A DNA stretch of 64,000 nt, taken from positions 31,446,501-31,510,500 of the forward strand of contig NC_080567.1 in assembly GCF_030253575.1 (NCBI RefSeq), given 5' to 3'. Source of the DNA: Rhododendron vialii. Lineage: Eukaryota > Streptophyta > Magnoliopsida > Ericales > Ericaceae. Both the position numbers and the translations under genes were made by a program. This document shows, piece by piece, positions 48,101 to 59,629 of the stretch. Each line of letters begins with the position of its first letter. The first letter of the stretch is position 1. Below the pieces are notes generated by a model that saw nothing but the letters and a program-made list of their open reading frames with translations, was not told the DNA's origin and did no database searches.

Positions 48101-51100
48101 ACTAATATTTATGGTACTATAACCTTCGGTCTAACAATAGTTGCCGATGGACTTTCTGTTTCTTTACTTAAACGTTAATCAATAGTATTTGATAAGCATC
48201 CAACTCAAAACCAATTGGCAATGAGTGGAGAGTCCACTTAGGCTCATATACTAGGTTTGAATGTCATATTTAACCAATATGGGACAATCTCTAACACTCC
48301 CCCGCGCACGTGACCCCTGACTCGCATGTGGTGAGGTAAACAAACGATTCGACTCATACACAACAATCAACTATCAACGACAAACAAAAGGGGAACCAAC
48401 TATCAACAACAAAGTCTTGCCCAAAAGCCCACGAAAACCCCACGAAAACCTAGTTCTGATACAATGTTAAAGCATCCAACTCAAAACCAATTGGCAATGA
48501 ATGGAGAGGTTGCTCAGGCTTATATACAAGGTTTGAAGGTTATACTTAACCAAAGTGGGACAAGCTCTAACAAGAACGTATTTAATTTTGAATTAAGCCA
48601 ACTTATGCATGATTAATAATCACTTAGCGCTCGAGGACGATTTCGTTAGGCAAAGCTATACCACCATCGGAGCACCTACATTGCATGTGCCCAAACTAGT
48701 ATATATCCATATGAATAAACACTCACATTGCCATTCAAGACAAATCTAAGCATCTATTGTCCAAGATTCACTAAAAGATCTCCAAGTATCTAGTCTAAAA
48801 TGAGTGGGCTAAATCATAAGGTCAAATTCCACCAATTTAAATTGATGGAGGGATTCACATCTCTTTCACACATGTAAGGATGAAGATAACTTAAGATTTC
48901 CTTAGAGAGGTTGCACAAATTTTGATAATTTTTTTCCTCCTCCGCCTTTTCCATTTGTAAAGTATGAGACCCAAAAAAGGAAGTCCATTCCCTAGTTATG
49001 AAACAAATTTCCAAAATATATCCAGCCATGTTTGAAAAGCATCTACTTTAAGTCTTAGAACCCATATTTCCCTTTATTAACCATCCAACTTGAAACCAAT
49101 TATGTGGAGAGGTAGTACAAACTCGTGTACTAGTTTTGGGGGATATAATTAACCACATGTGGGACAAACTCTAACTTCGTGACTTTTCGCCATTTCTTTC
49201 AACCAAACAAGATGACCTATTCAGGAATCTCGGGATCTATGATAATCTTCTACTCCTTGAAGCATTTTATCATACCGTATCTGGTGATTCTGGTTCCCAG
49301 ATATCAACTTTCATAAGCCTTTCCCCGTTTGAACCTTGCCCTACACTTCAAGGCTAAGCCATGAACGGTACTTGTGAGATAATCATAGCCATAACATCAT
49401 TAATGCCATCTCTATTACAGAATCATATATGGGATTATCACCTCATACAGCTCCTCGCGAGTCTCTAATGAAATTAAGGATATGTTGGATATGGAATTTT
49501 ATCTTGATCTCTTTGCCACCACGGCTCCTTCAAGAATACCATTATGAGTGCTTCATATGTAAAAGGCCGAGTGGTTTCTTGGTCCTCTTCCAATGCTTTT
49601 GGATTTAGGGGTAAAAGAAGAAGAACCTCCTATGCTACTCAAACACAGTGGGAAATGCTATTCGTACAGTAGTGGATCAAGGTCTTCAACGAGCATAAGT
49701 CATGATAAAAGGTCCTGGTCAGTTATGCTCTTCATGTAGAATTCAAACCAAATGACTCTAATGAAATTACATCGAGACTCCCACATATTATTGATAATGT
49801 ATGAGACATCTCCATTTCCCCGCGAGGAATCTGCAGAACTACAACTGCTTAGCTTTCAATTTGCCTCTGACCATCAAATGAAATATGAATAACTCGTCCA
49901 TATCTCTTTGAAACAAGGGGATCCTTGTTTACCAACCAACCACTATCTAATAAAATCCAACTCTATCTTGACACATTCCACCAAAAACTGGTTTCGTGTG
50001 GACTCTTTTCCCAACTAACAAAGAGACCTTGGTGGAATGAAATCCATTCAAGTGAGAATCCTCTCGTGCGCATGCCCACCTTTAAATGAATTCTTCATCC
50101 GCACGTCTACTCCCACAAAAAGGAAGTCGTCATCAAGCTCACTGAGATTTCACGTTTTGGGACCTTATCTTATGTTGGTGGATGGAAAGACCACAGGGTT
50201 TGGTCGAGCAGTGAGCTTGGAGAGTAGAATAAAGGTAAGGTCAAGAAGGGTAGCGTTATCCCCAAGCATTTCACGATACCTTTTTTTTTTCCCATACGTA
50301 AGGAAGTGCATCTCTTAGCTGAATCCTCTTCCATAATGGCACAATATAATAGGGGAAATGATATTGGCACTCCAAAAATTGATGCAGGTACTCCAAAAAC
50401 AAAAGAAAATGGCTTTGGAATTACACTGATTTTGGAGTGCCTGCATTAATTTTTGGAGTGCCAATATCATTTCCCTATAATAGAATCAGCTGGAGTAGAC
50501 ACACAAATTACTTTAAATACGAAAAGCCAAGTAGGTGGGTTAGTTTGAGTGGAAAAGGGAAAAAACAATCGAGCTTGAAATCTTTTCCAGAGATATCCAT
50601 TTACCTAGGGAGACAGATAAGATATCCCGACACGACATTTTATTTTGTTCATAACATAAGACCAATCAATTGAATATTGATTATCACGCTTGGGCTGCTT
50701 TAATATTAGTATCTGCATTTTTGCACCGAAACAGTTTTACTCCTTGTTCAGTCAACTGCTATGCCTTTTACGCATTTAGCCATAACCAGCTAGGTCTAGG
50801 TTCAAGTGGCATTTAACCCCTAAACATAACTCATCCGCTGAAAAGATCAGCCGGTTTGGACTTCGACTTACTTTCCCCAAGCTCTTTCGTGCATAATCTC
50901 GAATGTTACTAGCTCATGGTATAATCTCTTCCCGTCGCCACTTTGTCAAAGACTTCTCAGTTGTTCAAGAAGATGTGCTGCTACTATGCCCTTCGTGGCT
51001 ATTCTCTTTCCTCGTGCCACAAATGATCTATGAATAAGAAGAATGCCAAAACAAAATGAGAGGTAGCTAACAACTTCTAGGAGAGACGTAATTGACTGCC

Positions 51101-53945
51101 TTGGCCATCTTTTCATTTGCATCTGAGGCTGCCCTTCTTAATTTAATAACCCTTCGAGCAAAGGAGTGTCCTACTTTTGGAAGACACTGTGACCCCGGCT
51201 TCCGCATGAAGAGGTAACCATAGAATCCATTACTTTGGAAAGACAACATTCTGTACTTAAGGCGCAAATAAGAGGCAATCAACCAATGGAGCCTTGTCAA
51301 AAAGCATCTGAAAAAATCCTAGCTCTTACATTCTATTAGAGCATTCAAACCAAAATTAATTGCCAATGAGTGGAGAGGCCGCCCAGACTCGTATATACTA
51401 ATTTTGGAAGTGATAATTCATCATTTACAAATATGGGACAAGCTCTAAAAGAAAAATACATTGGATTGTATAATCGTGCGCGAGATTCCTTAATAACCAC
51501 ATGGAGCAGGATAATCCAGAATCTTGCATTAGTGTTCTACCTGATGTATTAAATTGTACTAGAATATGTTTGAATCGACAGATGTTAAGAAGCTGAACAC
51601 CAATCATCCTCAGATGACGAAAATGTGGACAAGGGGGCAATTGTTGGGTTAGCCTTCCCATGTGGTCACGATACAACTCATACAAGGATATCACGTCTCC
51701 CATCGCTTGGTGAAGTATGCACACCAAGTCCTTTTAAGTGAAACATGGGGTCCTTTAATGGAGAACTCAATCCATGTGAGTCTGGCTAGCAAAAAGGGAA
51801 AACATTATTCAATGTGTGAGGACATTGCCTAGTCGTATCAGGAGCGTCCGTTGACAGCATATCAGCTTAAATGTACCCTACTCACTTGAAATCCATAGTA
51901 CCACATCATCATGAAATTCAAACAAACTAACAAAAGCAACTACTCGAAATAAGCGTATACTCTCAAGTCTCAATAGAACAGTGAGCACAATAATAAACAT
52001 TACCAAAACCCCTTTATATACAAAGACTCCACTGCATATACTTCAACAATCTCAAATTATTTCCATACACCAAACCATGATTGGTCGTATCCAACTCGGA
52101 GTTGTCCACCTAATATTCAAGCAACAAACTCCCGATGACGTGCCCCATATATCAAACCGACTTATATTGATGAGAAACCAAGACACATATTAGTCTACAA
52201 ATGCACAATCGTTTCAGAATAACCTGACAACCAAATAATCAAATCAAATAGATTATACAAAATATCAGTGTATATGCCGTGAATGTAAGCGTGTAAATGT
52301 GTATATATCAAGAGCAACAAATGCACAAAATATATAGCATGTTCTAATAAGAAAAAGTATCATCTATTGCATCATGAATCACGTGGATATCCCAAGAATA
52401 TTTGCATAAACATAAGAGACATTTAGAGATACTTTACATTTTACTACTCAAGGAAGAAGCAAAAGGGGGGCCAAGGGTTGCCTTGGTCACCCTCAAGTTT
52501 CTTGTAATTCCTATACTACCCCAATATTTTTGCAGATTTCTATAATATACAACATAAAATGGTCCCTGTGTTTTGTAGAATTCCTCTTGTTGCCTCTCTC
52601 TTTTGAGAGTATTCTCTAAAATATGGCATGACTTCACTTATTTTCACATTAAACAATACCTTCAATTCTGACAACTTAATAAGTTTCATAATGCTTTTGT
52701 ATGAAATACCATTTGTTTTAGAAGTAACTCTTTTTTCTTGGCTGTAATTATATTGGTCACCCCAACATCTGATTCCTCACCTTGTCCATATTACCACCAA
52801 ACATACTAAATTAAAACATATGTATCATATCATATAGATATCTTAAGATATTTAAACATAAGAATTAAGATACATTAAGAAACATATATTTAGAGATACG
52901 CATCAATTTTACCTCCAGACCTTTAAACGTGTATGGAATCGTAACCCATACGATATCGTGAATTGTAAGATCTTGACAACATTACATATAAAAGAATACA
53001 CAATTGAGAGCAACAAATGCCAAATATCAAGAGAAGACCAACCCATATCATGAATTGTAAGATCTCGACAACATTCCATATAAACGCATACACAATTGAG
53101 AGCAACAAATGCTAAATATCAAGAGAAAACCACCTTATGTATCGGCGGCAGTAAACCGACACGCGGCCGTCTTTCCTCTTCAGTGCCAGCAAAAGCCTCC
53201 AACCAACGGGCAACCAGTCACCAAACTCACAAGCACTAACAATCCTCCGCTTCTTTCTCCTGCTCCCCCACTGCCCTTCTAAACCCCCCAAAACCCCTAG
53301 AAACTGCTCTTCACTCTCCAACCCCACAGTCCTCCTCCTGAACTCCCCTGCATACAATTCATCCCCATTCTCCAAGGCCTTGAAATCAACCACCACCCCA
53401 TTCTTATTCACAATCTCCAACTGAGTGTTCGCAACCGGTACCGCCACCGGATTATTACTAGGATTCCTCTCTCTCTTCCGCTTCCTCGGCCCTTGAGAGA
53501 CCACCATTTGCATGTCCCCGGCGCAAACGACCGGTTGCGGCGGCGGCAATTCGGTTTCGCTGCCGCCGGTGATGAGGTGTTTGAGGAAATTGACGATGGT
53601 TGTGTTCTCGGCGCGTTCAGGGTCGTTCGGGGAGAGAGAGGAGGGGAGGGGTCTAGGGTTGGAGGGGAGGCGGTGGCGCAGGCCGGCGGAGGAGTGGTGG
53701 TGGTGGTGGTGGTGGCGGGAGTAGGTCTGGCGGCGGCTGCCGGCGCTCTCGTTGAAGATGGAGGGGTTGATTTGGGGGGCGATGGCGTCGTTTGGGCGGC
53801 GGAGGTCGAGGGCGAAGTCGGAGCATAGGGAGAGGGCGTGGAGCTCGGATTGGGAGAGTTTGGTTATGTCGATGTGAGAGAGGGATTCCGGCTTGGGCCC
53901 ACCTGGTGGTAGTGGCGGCTTGGTGGTGGCGGGCACCGTCACCAT
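42113..53945 (-). CDS. MBD8: Methyl-CpG-binding-domain protein MBD8
   Basis: Nuclear chromatin-associated protein, 818 residues. Exons: 53134-53945, 44141-44279, 42938-44068 and 42113-42487; phases agree. The N terminus carries the family signature (LSQSELHALSLCS, NESAGSRRQTYSR), then a His-rich run and a basic RKRKRER patch. The MBD is split by intron 1: GSRRKKRR, FGDWLPVGWRLLL, then YI-SPDGQQFASCKEASSFLQSYFG. Exon 3 holds two C2H2 fingers, CYKC...HLMTFH (about 361-382) and CQIC...HVGVH (about 407-430), and an acidic region with two tandem copies of a block of about 50 residues. The C terminus has paired cysteines (CVWC, CPSC). It is longer than Arabidopsis MBD8 as I remember it (about 520). 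Whether it binds methyl-CpG cannot be judged; several plant MBDs do not. Intron 1 is 8854 nt and full of transposons. Confidence 0.92.
45444..46239. mobile_element. hAT-like MITE rich in CGGATACG (796 bp)
   Basis: Inverted ends CTATGAAGCACGGATAC and GTATCTGTGCTTCATAG, flanked by a perfect 8-bp duplication GTTCCGTA (45436-45443, 46240-46247). Subterminal regions carry many CGGATACG/CGTATCCG words. Lies in MBD8 intron 1. No transposase ORF. Confidence 0.88.
46240..48189. other. MBD8 intron 1, unassigned part
   Basis: AT-rich intronic DNA without supported genes. A GAACCAAAACATGTTCGTA.GAAACTTT word occurs twice (about 47248 and 47294), a local duplication. Confidence 0.45.
48190..48572 (-). mobile_element. 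TRIM retrotransposon (383 bp)
   Basis: Two direct terminal repeats of about 107 bp (48190-48296 and 48465-48572), about 80 percent alike, start TGTTAGAG and end in CA when read on the minus strand. Just inside the first is TTGTATCAGAAC, near to the initiator-tRNA-Met primer-binding site TGGTATCAGAGC. Just before the second is a GGGGGAG purine tract. The internal part is about 170 bp and non-coding. This is the full layout of a terminal-repeat retrotransposon in miniature. Confidence 0.88.
49080..49176 (-). mobile_element. Degraded solo LTR of the same TRIM family
   Basis: Matches the TRIM terminal repeat (ACCATCCAACTTGAAACCAATT to GTGGGACAAACTCTAAC) with gaps. No partner repeat is close by. 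Confidence 0.65.
50353..50475. mobile_element. Palindromic MITE (123 bp)
   Basis: Arms of about 50 bp, GGGAAATGATATTGGCACTCC and its complement at the right, with a short loop. A perfect 8-bp duplication TATAATAG flanks it (50345-50352, 50476-50483). Confidence 0.85.
51338..51448 (-). mobile_element. Second degraded solo LTR of the TRIM family
   Basis: AGAGCATTCAAACCAAAATT to GGGACAAGCTCTAA matches the TRIM terminal repeat over about 105 bp with substitutions. With 49080-49176 it brackets about 2.2 kb that might be a remnant internal region, but no pol motif is visible there. Confidence 0.65.
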
Positions 53946-54282
53946 TTCTAGTAGAGAGAGAGAGAGACTGAGAGAACTAAGTGGCGAAGAGGGGAGAGAG
54001 TGAAGAGGGGGAGGAGGGAGAGATGGCAGGAGTTTTACAGATGCTTTTCCTGTCTGGAGTCTGGAAAAGGTGACACGTAGAAATATTTTTTACAAAAAAA
54101 AAATGCAACGCTACGTACACTCGACCGATTACTACTCGACTACTTCTCTCACATGTGTGTTTCTCCGAACTCAGGGTCCTGTTATGCACAATTTCGGCCC
54201 TTGGATCAATTTGACGACTCGAATCTCATCTTAGAATTGTTCCCATTTTCCTCGGCTCTATATATTTAATTGTGAAATGAGT

Positions 54283-54284
<2 letters not shown>

Positions 54285-54317
<33 letters not shown>
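54285..54317. repeat. (TA)16 microsatellite
   Basis: Perfect TA run about 340 bases upstream of MBD8. Confidence 0.95.
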
Positions 54318-54321
<4 letters not shown>

Positions 54322-54510
54322 GAAAAGTAATTGAAGAGTGGCCGCTAGACGCATCCACACAAATCTTTTTATTCATGTAAAGTTATTAAACTACCTTATC
54401 ATTATTTCTCACTGTCATTTTTATATGGAGGATAATTTGATAATTTCGTGCGGATAAAGGCAAGTGCCAATGGAGAAAAAGATGTGCTGAAATTATTTCG
54501 TATAGTAATA

Positions 54511-54626
54511 GGATTTCCCAAATCCATTTAGAATGTCTTAAATATTTACCTTTTTAAAAAAGATTTCCAAAATCTATTTAGGATGTCTTAAACATTTACC
54601 TTTTAAAAAAAGATTTCCCAAATCCC
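54511..54626. repeat. Tandem repeat, about 50-bp unit, 2.3 copies
   Basis: Two successive copies of a GATTTCC.AAATC.ATTTAG.ATGTCTTAAA.ATTTACC block followed by a poly-A/T run, then a third partial copy GATTTCCCAAATCCC. Confidence 0.85.
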
Positions 54627-55398
54627 AAGCATTATGTATAGTCGAATCTGCTTTTCTGAAATGTCTGAAAAAAAAATAATGTTTGACCAACTCTAAAAGT
54701 CTCTTGAGTATTTTTTTAATTTCTGATTTGTATAATCATGTTTCTTTATTCTTTTCTGATTTGAGGAAAGAAACATTAAAAAGTACTTAGACCAACTTAA
54801 AAAAAAAAAGTGGTAGAAATTAAAAAATAGGAGGATTCAGAATAAGTCCTTTTTAATCGTTCTTAATGTATGATTTCTTTATGTGATTCATATTATTTTT
54901 ATTTCTTCTATTCCTAGTTGGGACAAACTAAAACAAAACAATTATCTCCTGGGATTTCTTTTTTCCTTTTTAAGTTATCATTACGTTTAACATTCACATT
55001 TTTTGGAAAGTTTTCTTTTTGACAAGAACACATTTTCATTTTTTGTTGACCAGTTTTAATCTAATAATTTCCTAAAAAGTATATGTCGAATGTGACATTA
55101 TTGCATTCATCCCGAGTGATTGCGGTCTTATCCCGAGTGATTGTGCACCATAACTTGCATTCACAATGACATGAAATAAACATTAAATGGATTAATTTAC
55201 TTTCCTAAGGTGTTTTTTTCCCCTGGATTTCGCATTTTTCTATGTATAAATAATGGTTTCCCTATAAGTACTGTAGAATTTTATTCTTCTATGATTAAAG
55301 TTTATTTATAAGCGGCCAATCCTCCCCTGAAACGATTTTTCTATGCGGGGCTGTTAATAAATCCGTGGTTGAGGAATTACAAGTATGAAATGATTTTC

Positions 55399-55691
55399 TT
55401 TTTTTTTTTTAACATCAATATTTTTTTTTTATTAACCTTTGAAATGGATACAAACAAGGAGCAAGGAGCAAGGATAAAGGCAACAAGGGCCCATCTGAGA
55501 CCCAGATCTTTGATTGGTAAGATGTCAATCAAAGAGAAACCCCCAAAGGCTGAAGCCCAACACCTAAAGGCCACAAGCCCAGATAAAACAAATGAAGACC
55601 AAATAGGACGCAGCTCAAACACCAAAAAAGTCCTAAAAGCATGAATACAAGGGGATTAGGCCCAACAATAAAACCCCGACACCCAAAACAT
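55399..55691 (-). mobile_element. LINE-like retroposon tail (293 bp)
   Basis: Perfect 15-bp target duplication TATGAAATGATTTTC at 55384-55398 and 55692-55706. On the minus strand it ends in an A-rich tail (poly-T at 55399-55434 on the plus strand). Homologous to the end of 38931-39621, so the two are 5'-truncated copies of one family. Confidence 0.85.
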
Positions 55692-55706
55692 TATGAAATG
55701 ATTTTC

Positions 55707-57050
55707 AACGCCATATGGAGACATGAAGTAAAAGTAAATACCAAACAGAATTGTTCCTGTGACTGGATTGTGTTGCACAAAACATGTTCATGGAAGAATT
55801 TGATCGGAAATTCGTTTTCCCGTCGAGTTGATAAGTGGACTATGAGTTTTGTTTTCCTTTTACTTGCACCAAAATGCAATGACATATGTTGTCCTCGTCG
55901 TCGTTTTTGTCGTTTTATCTCATTAGTTACGTGGCAAAACGAAGAACCAATTACGAGAATGCAAGTATATTTCCAAACAAAACAACCGACGTACTAATAC
56001 AAAACGCTGTTTAACATTTTTCTGTTGGTACTGGGTTGATTTTGATCACTTTCTTCGTTGATCTTCCATCTATTGGAGCTCTTATTCATACAGAACAAGT
56101 AGATAGTAGCCATGAAGCAATGTTTTTGGGTAAGTTAATTCGTTGAAAAACAAAATCACTATGCTAATCGGGTTGGGGTTAAGATTGCCACTGCTGCCCT
56201 ACGGGTACGGGTGAACAAAAGCGTACTCCAAAATCGGAAACAAAACCACCCTACACACAAAAGAGGTAAGGGTATCCTACTACGTATGGGGAACAATAGG
56301 CTAAGTTGTGATATTCCGAAATCGATTCTTAGCTAAATTCGAGAGAAATCAATTGGAGTGTCGATTCTCTAAAATTAACCAAGTGAATGAAAAGCTATGT
56401 TAAAGAGGTAATCAACATATAGGAAAAGATATTAGGGTTTCAAATCCACCCTAGCTCACAACTATGGTATGGCTCAAGTCTCAAGATTTAATGAATCGAC
56501 TTAACATTGACCTGCGCAGCTATAAACCCTAGCAGTATCGCCAAGTAGATTGATGGAATCAAAAACTGGCATAGCCCATCTCCGAATAGCACGGATGTCT
56601 TTCGATGTAATCTACAACGATCTGCCTTCTCTAAGCATTGCCTATCTCACTTTTCGATTGCAATTACAAAGAAAACCATTGCATAACCGTGTAATTGTAA
56701 TAAAAATCAATCACAGACAAGGAAAATCGATCATTCCATAGATCAGAAGCCTAAAACTTTGTACAATAGTCGGCCAATCAACAAATATGGAAATACAAAA
56801 TTAAATGTTAGTACTTGCTAGGGTTTCATCTAATCCCTAAGGAGATGGTTAGCTGCTCATGGAGGATATAAGATTCAAAGCTCTCGATAAAATCTCCATG
56901 GAAAACCTTCAAGATTTCCTTCTTATTCAATCCATTGGCATCTCCAAACCTTGAACCACCATAATAATCATTAGAGGTATATATCCATCCAATTGAGGCT
57001 GAAAAACTCTTTAAGAAATGGAATCAGAAAATTTTGTTGAGTTGCATATA
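55707..57050. other. Intergenic DNA, no gene seen
   Basis: AT-rich. The ORFs at 55641-55997 (partly over the retroposon) and 56550-56741 have no recognisable family. Confidence 0.45.
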
Positions 57051-57195
57051 TGCCCCTCAGCAATCCTTGTGCGCCCGGGCGCATTCAGAATCTCTTTACT
57101 GGTGTAATGTGCCTCAGGCGCATTTAAACTGCGCCCTGAGCAAATCCAAGTTTTCTCTACTGCTGTAATGCACCTCAGGCGCAATTCCTATGCCC

Positions 57196-57234
<39 letters not shown>

Positions 57235-57305
57235 AGCACATCCAAGTTTCTCTAATGATGTAATGCGCCTTAGAGCAATTCGCATGCACCCCCGGCGCAC
57301 TTGGC
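57051..57305. repeat. GCGCC minisatellite with 38-nt C tract
   Basis: About three degenerate copies of an 80-90-bp unit built on TCCAAGTTT.CTCTA.TG.TGTAATGC.CCT and CAGGCGCA. The middle copy is expanded by an uninterrupted C run at 57197-57234. Lies about 300 bases past the CLV1-like stop codon. Confidence 0.8.
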
Positions 57306-57616
57306 CGAATTTCCTAGATCACTCTTTTTTTCCATTTGGCTCCCATTGGGAATCCATGTTTGACATTCCTTTGAGACTTTCAAAGTTTTCAAAACAATGT
57401 CAAACTTTTTGCGATTGGCTTAGTCGACCTACGATCAAGAAAATGACTTAATGTACCAGAAGTAACAAGGGAAGTAGATATAAGAAATGCAAGTTGGACA
57501 GGTGTGCATTTCGGCACTTATCACTAATCAACAATTATCGACATAACTCTAATAAAATGCCACCTAATGTGTTTGAAATAGCTTTGAGACTGAGCTACTA
57601 GTAGATATCACATTCT

Positions 57617-59629
57617 TCAACTGCGATTTTGAGCCCTTCGCTTTCTGGAGAAAACCACACATCTAACAACTAACAGCAACGCAAACGTTACGAGTACGAT
57701 CACAGTAATGAGAACAATCTTTGTTGTCCTAGACGATCTTGAATGCCTTCTGGGAATGCTCTCTTGTGTTGAAGGGCAAGACAGATTGTGAGGCAAACAT
57801 AGATTGGCATTCCCGGCGAAAGATATGTTACTAAAGTACTCAAACTGATTACCACTAGGTAGTCTTCCTGAAAAGTTGTTATAAGAAAGGTCTAAGATTG
57901 TCAAACTAATCATCGACCCCATTTCCTCCGGTATTGGACCACTCAGATGGTTCCTTGACAAGTCGAGAAAAGTCAGTTTCCTCAGCTTTGAGATTCCTAT
58001 TGGAATTTCACCATCCAAACTGTTTTTGCTCAAATCAATTGAAGTCAGTTCAGGACAATCAACAATTGAAGTTGGAACGCGACCACTAATGTTGTTGCCA
58101 CTTATGTCCAGCTTCGAAAGCTTCTTTAGATTGGAGATTTCCACCGGAAGCTCACCAAAAAGTCTGTTCGTTTCCAGAGATAAAGACGTCAAGCTAACCA
58201 GATTTCCGATCGCAGGAGGGATTTTACCGGCGATGGAATTGTTAGACAGTGCGAAGGTATCAAGCTTTTTTGCTGACATTTGAGGTGGAAGTTCTCCGGT
58301 GAAGTGGTTGTCGTTGAGTTCAAGAAAGTTTAACAATGGCAAGCTGAGGAGCCTAGAAGGAATTGTTCCATTTAACAAATTCTTCATCAGTCTCACCCTA
58401 ACAAGCGATTCACACTCTCCAATTTCTTCAGGAATGGATCCGGAAAAGTAGTTTTCCATCAGTATTAACATCCGCAATTTCCCTCCTCTGCACAAATGGC
58501 AAGGAATTTTTCCAGTGAGTTTGTTGCCAGTAACATCAAGCAGTTGCAAGTTTCCTTTTAGGCCAAGATTTTCTGGCAGTTCTGAGGTAAAATTGTTTCC
58601 CCATATCTGTAATACCTCTAGATTGGGAAGATCGCCAATGAAGGACGGAACGGGACCATGAAAATGGTTTACAAAAAGATTAAGCAAGATAAGGTTCTTC
58701 AGTTCTGACAAACTCTCCGGTAAATGGCCACTGAGTTCATTAACTGAGAGGTCTAGAGACTCCAAACTGATCAAACCAGAGAGTTCAGAAGGTATTTGAC
58801 CCCCGAGCTGATTCGTTTGGAGATAGAGTTGTTCTAACATCTTTAAATTACCCAGAGTTTTTGGAATTTCACCTGATAGGTTACAACTAGCCATATCTAG
58901 TATTATGAGCGAGCTCAGTAATCCAAACTCAGGCGGAATCCCTCCTTCAAAAGAATTGAAGTACCCAAGATGGAGTTCTGTAAGGTTTAACAAACGGCAC
59001 AAACTCCCTGGAATCTTTCCAGTAAGTCCATTTCCCTGTAAACCTAAACTCTCAAGGCTCTGGAGCTCAGAGTAAACCTTTGGAATTTCCCCAGAGAAGT
59101 AATTCCCACCAAGATGAAGAGTTTTGAGCCCCTTCAGCTTTACAAACTCTGTTGGAAGTTTTCCGGAAAGGTTGTTATTGTACACATTGAAAACCTCGAG
59201 CTCTGTCAGTTTAGCTATCATGCTTCTATGGATGGTACCACTGAAGTTGTTGGAAGATATGTTAATGAACTTGATGGAGGTAAGATTCGACATTTCCAGA
59301 GGAAGCTCACCAGTGAGATTGGTAGCAGAAAGAGTGAGACTGATGAGGTTTTTCAAGTGGCCTATCTCCGGTGGAATTGAACCGGATAGAGGGACAAACG
59401 AGATGCTGATAGATGTTACTTGCGAGTAGTCGTCGCAAGTTACTCCGGAGAACGAACAATGGGCAGAAGGAGGGGAGGAGTGGTTCCAGTCTTCGAGTCC
59501 TGATCCCGATGGTCCCACCATGGAGGACTTGAGCTTCAAAAGCACTTCCAGGTCAGAAAGAGAATGGGAGACTGAAACAAAGAGGATGAAGATAGAAAGG
59601 AGCAAGAAATAACTAAAAGACATCTTCAT
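57617..59629 (-). CDS. CLAVATA1-like LRR receptor lacking a kinase domain
   Basis: 670 residues, single exon. Signal peptide (MKMSFSYFLLLSIFILFVS), then the LRR N-cap with LLKLKSSM and CSFSGVTCDD, and about 21 LRRs whose wording follows CLV1 (LHLGGNYFSGEIP, GYFNSFEGGIPPEFG, LDMASCNLSGEIP, LEVLQIWGNNFTSELPENL). A C-cap (NANLCLPHNLSCPS) follows, then one membrane span (IVLITVIVLVTFALLLVV) and a basic tail FSRKRRAQNRS ending in TGA. In CLV1 relatives the tail runs on into a kinase; nothing kinase-like follows here for at least 1 kb, and the stop is directly after the tail. CLV1-class receptors bind CLE peptides. This product could act like a receptor-like protein or dominant-negative partner, or be a truncated pseudogene with an intact ectodomain ORF. 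Confidence 0.9.
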   Translation of the reverse strand: MKMSFSYFLLLSIFILFVSVSHSLSDLEVLLKLKSSMVGPSGSGLEDWNHSSPPSAHCSFSGVTCDDYSQVTSISISFVPLSGSIPPEIGHLKNLISLTLSATNLTGELPLEMSNLTSIKFINISSNNFSGTIHRSMIAKLTELEVFNVYNNNLSGKLPTEFVKLKGLKTLHLGGNYFSGEIPKVYSELQSLESLGLQGNGLTGKIPGSLCRLLNLTELHLGYFNSFEGGIPPEFGLLSSLIILDMASCNLSGEIPKTLGNLKMLEQLYLQTNQLGGQIPSELSGLISLESLDLSVNELSGHLPESLSELKNLILLNLFVNHFHGPVPSFIGDLPNLEVLQIWGNNFTSELPENLGLKGNLQLLDVTGNKLTGKIPCHLCRGGKLRMLILMENYFSGSIPEEIGECESLVRVRLMKNLLNGTIPSRLLSLPLLNFLELNDNHFTGELPPQMSAKKLDTFALSNNSIAGKIPPAIGNLVSLTSLSLETNRLFGELPVEISNLKKLSKLDISGNNISGRVPTSIVDCPELTSIDLSKNSLDGEIPIGISKLRKLTFLDLSRNHLSGPIPEEMGSMISLTILDLSYNNFSGRLPSGNQFEYFSNISFAGNANLCLPHNLSCPSTQESIPRRHSRSSRTTKIVLITVIVLVTFALLLVVRCVVFSRKRRAQNRS

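Larger units (their letters stand above)
53946..55398. other. MBD8 upstream region
   Basis: Next to the MBD8 start is a GA-rich leader (AGAGAGAGAGAGAC at 53953-53966), then AT-rich DNA with the (TA)n run and a tandem repeat. No gene. Confidence 0.5.
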
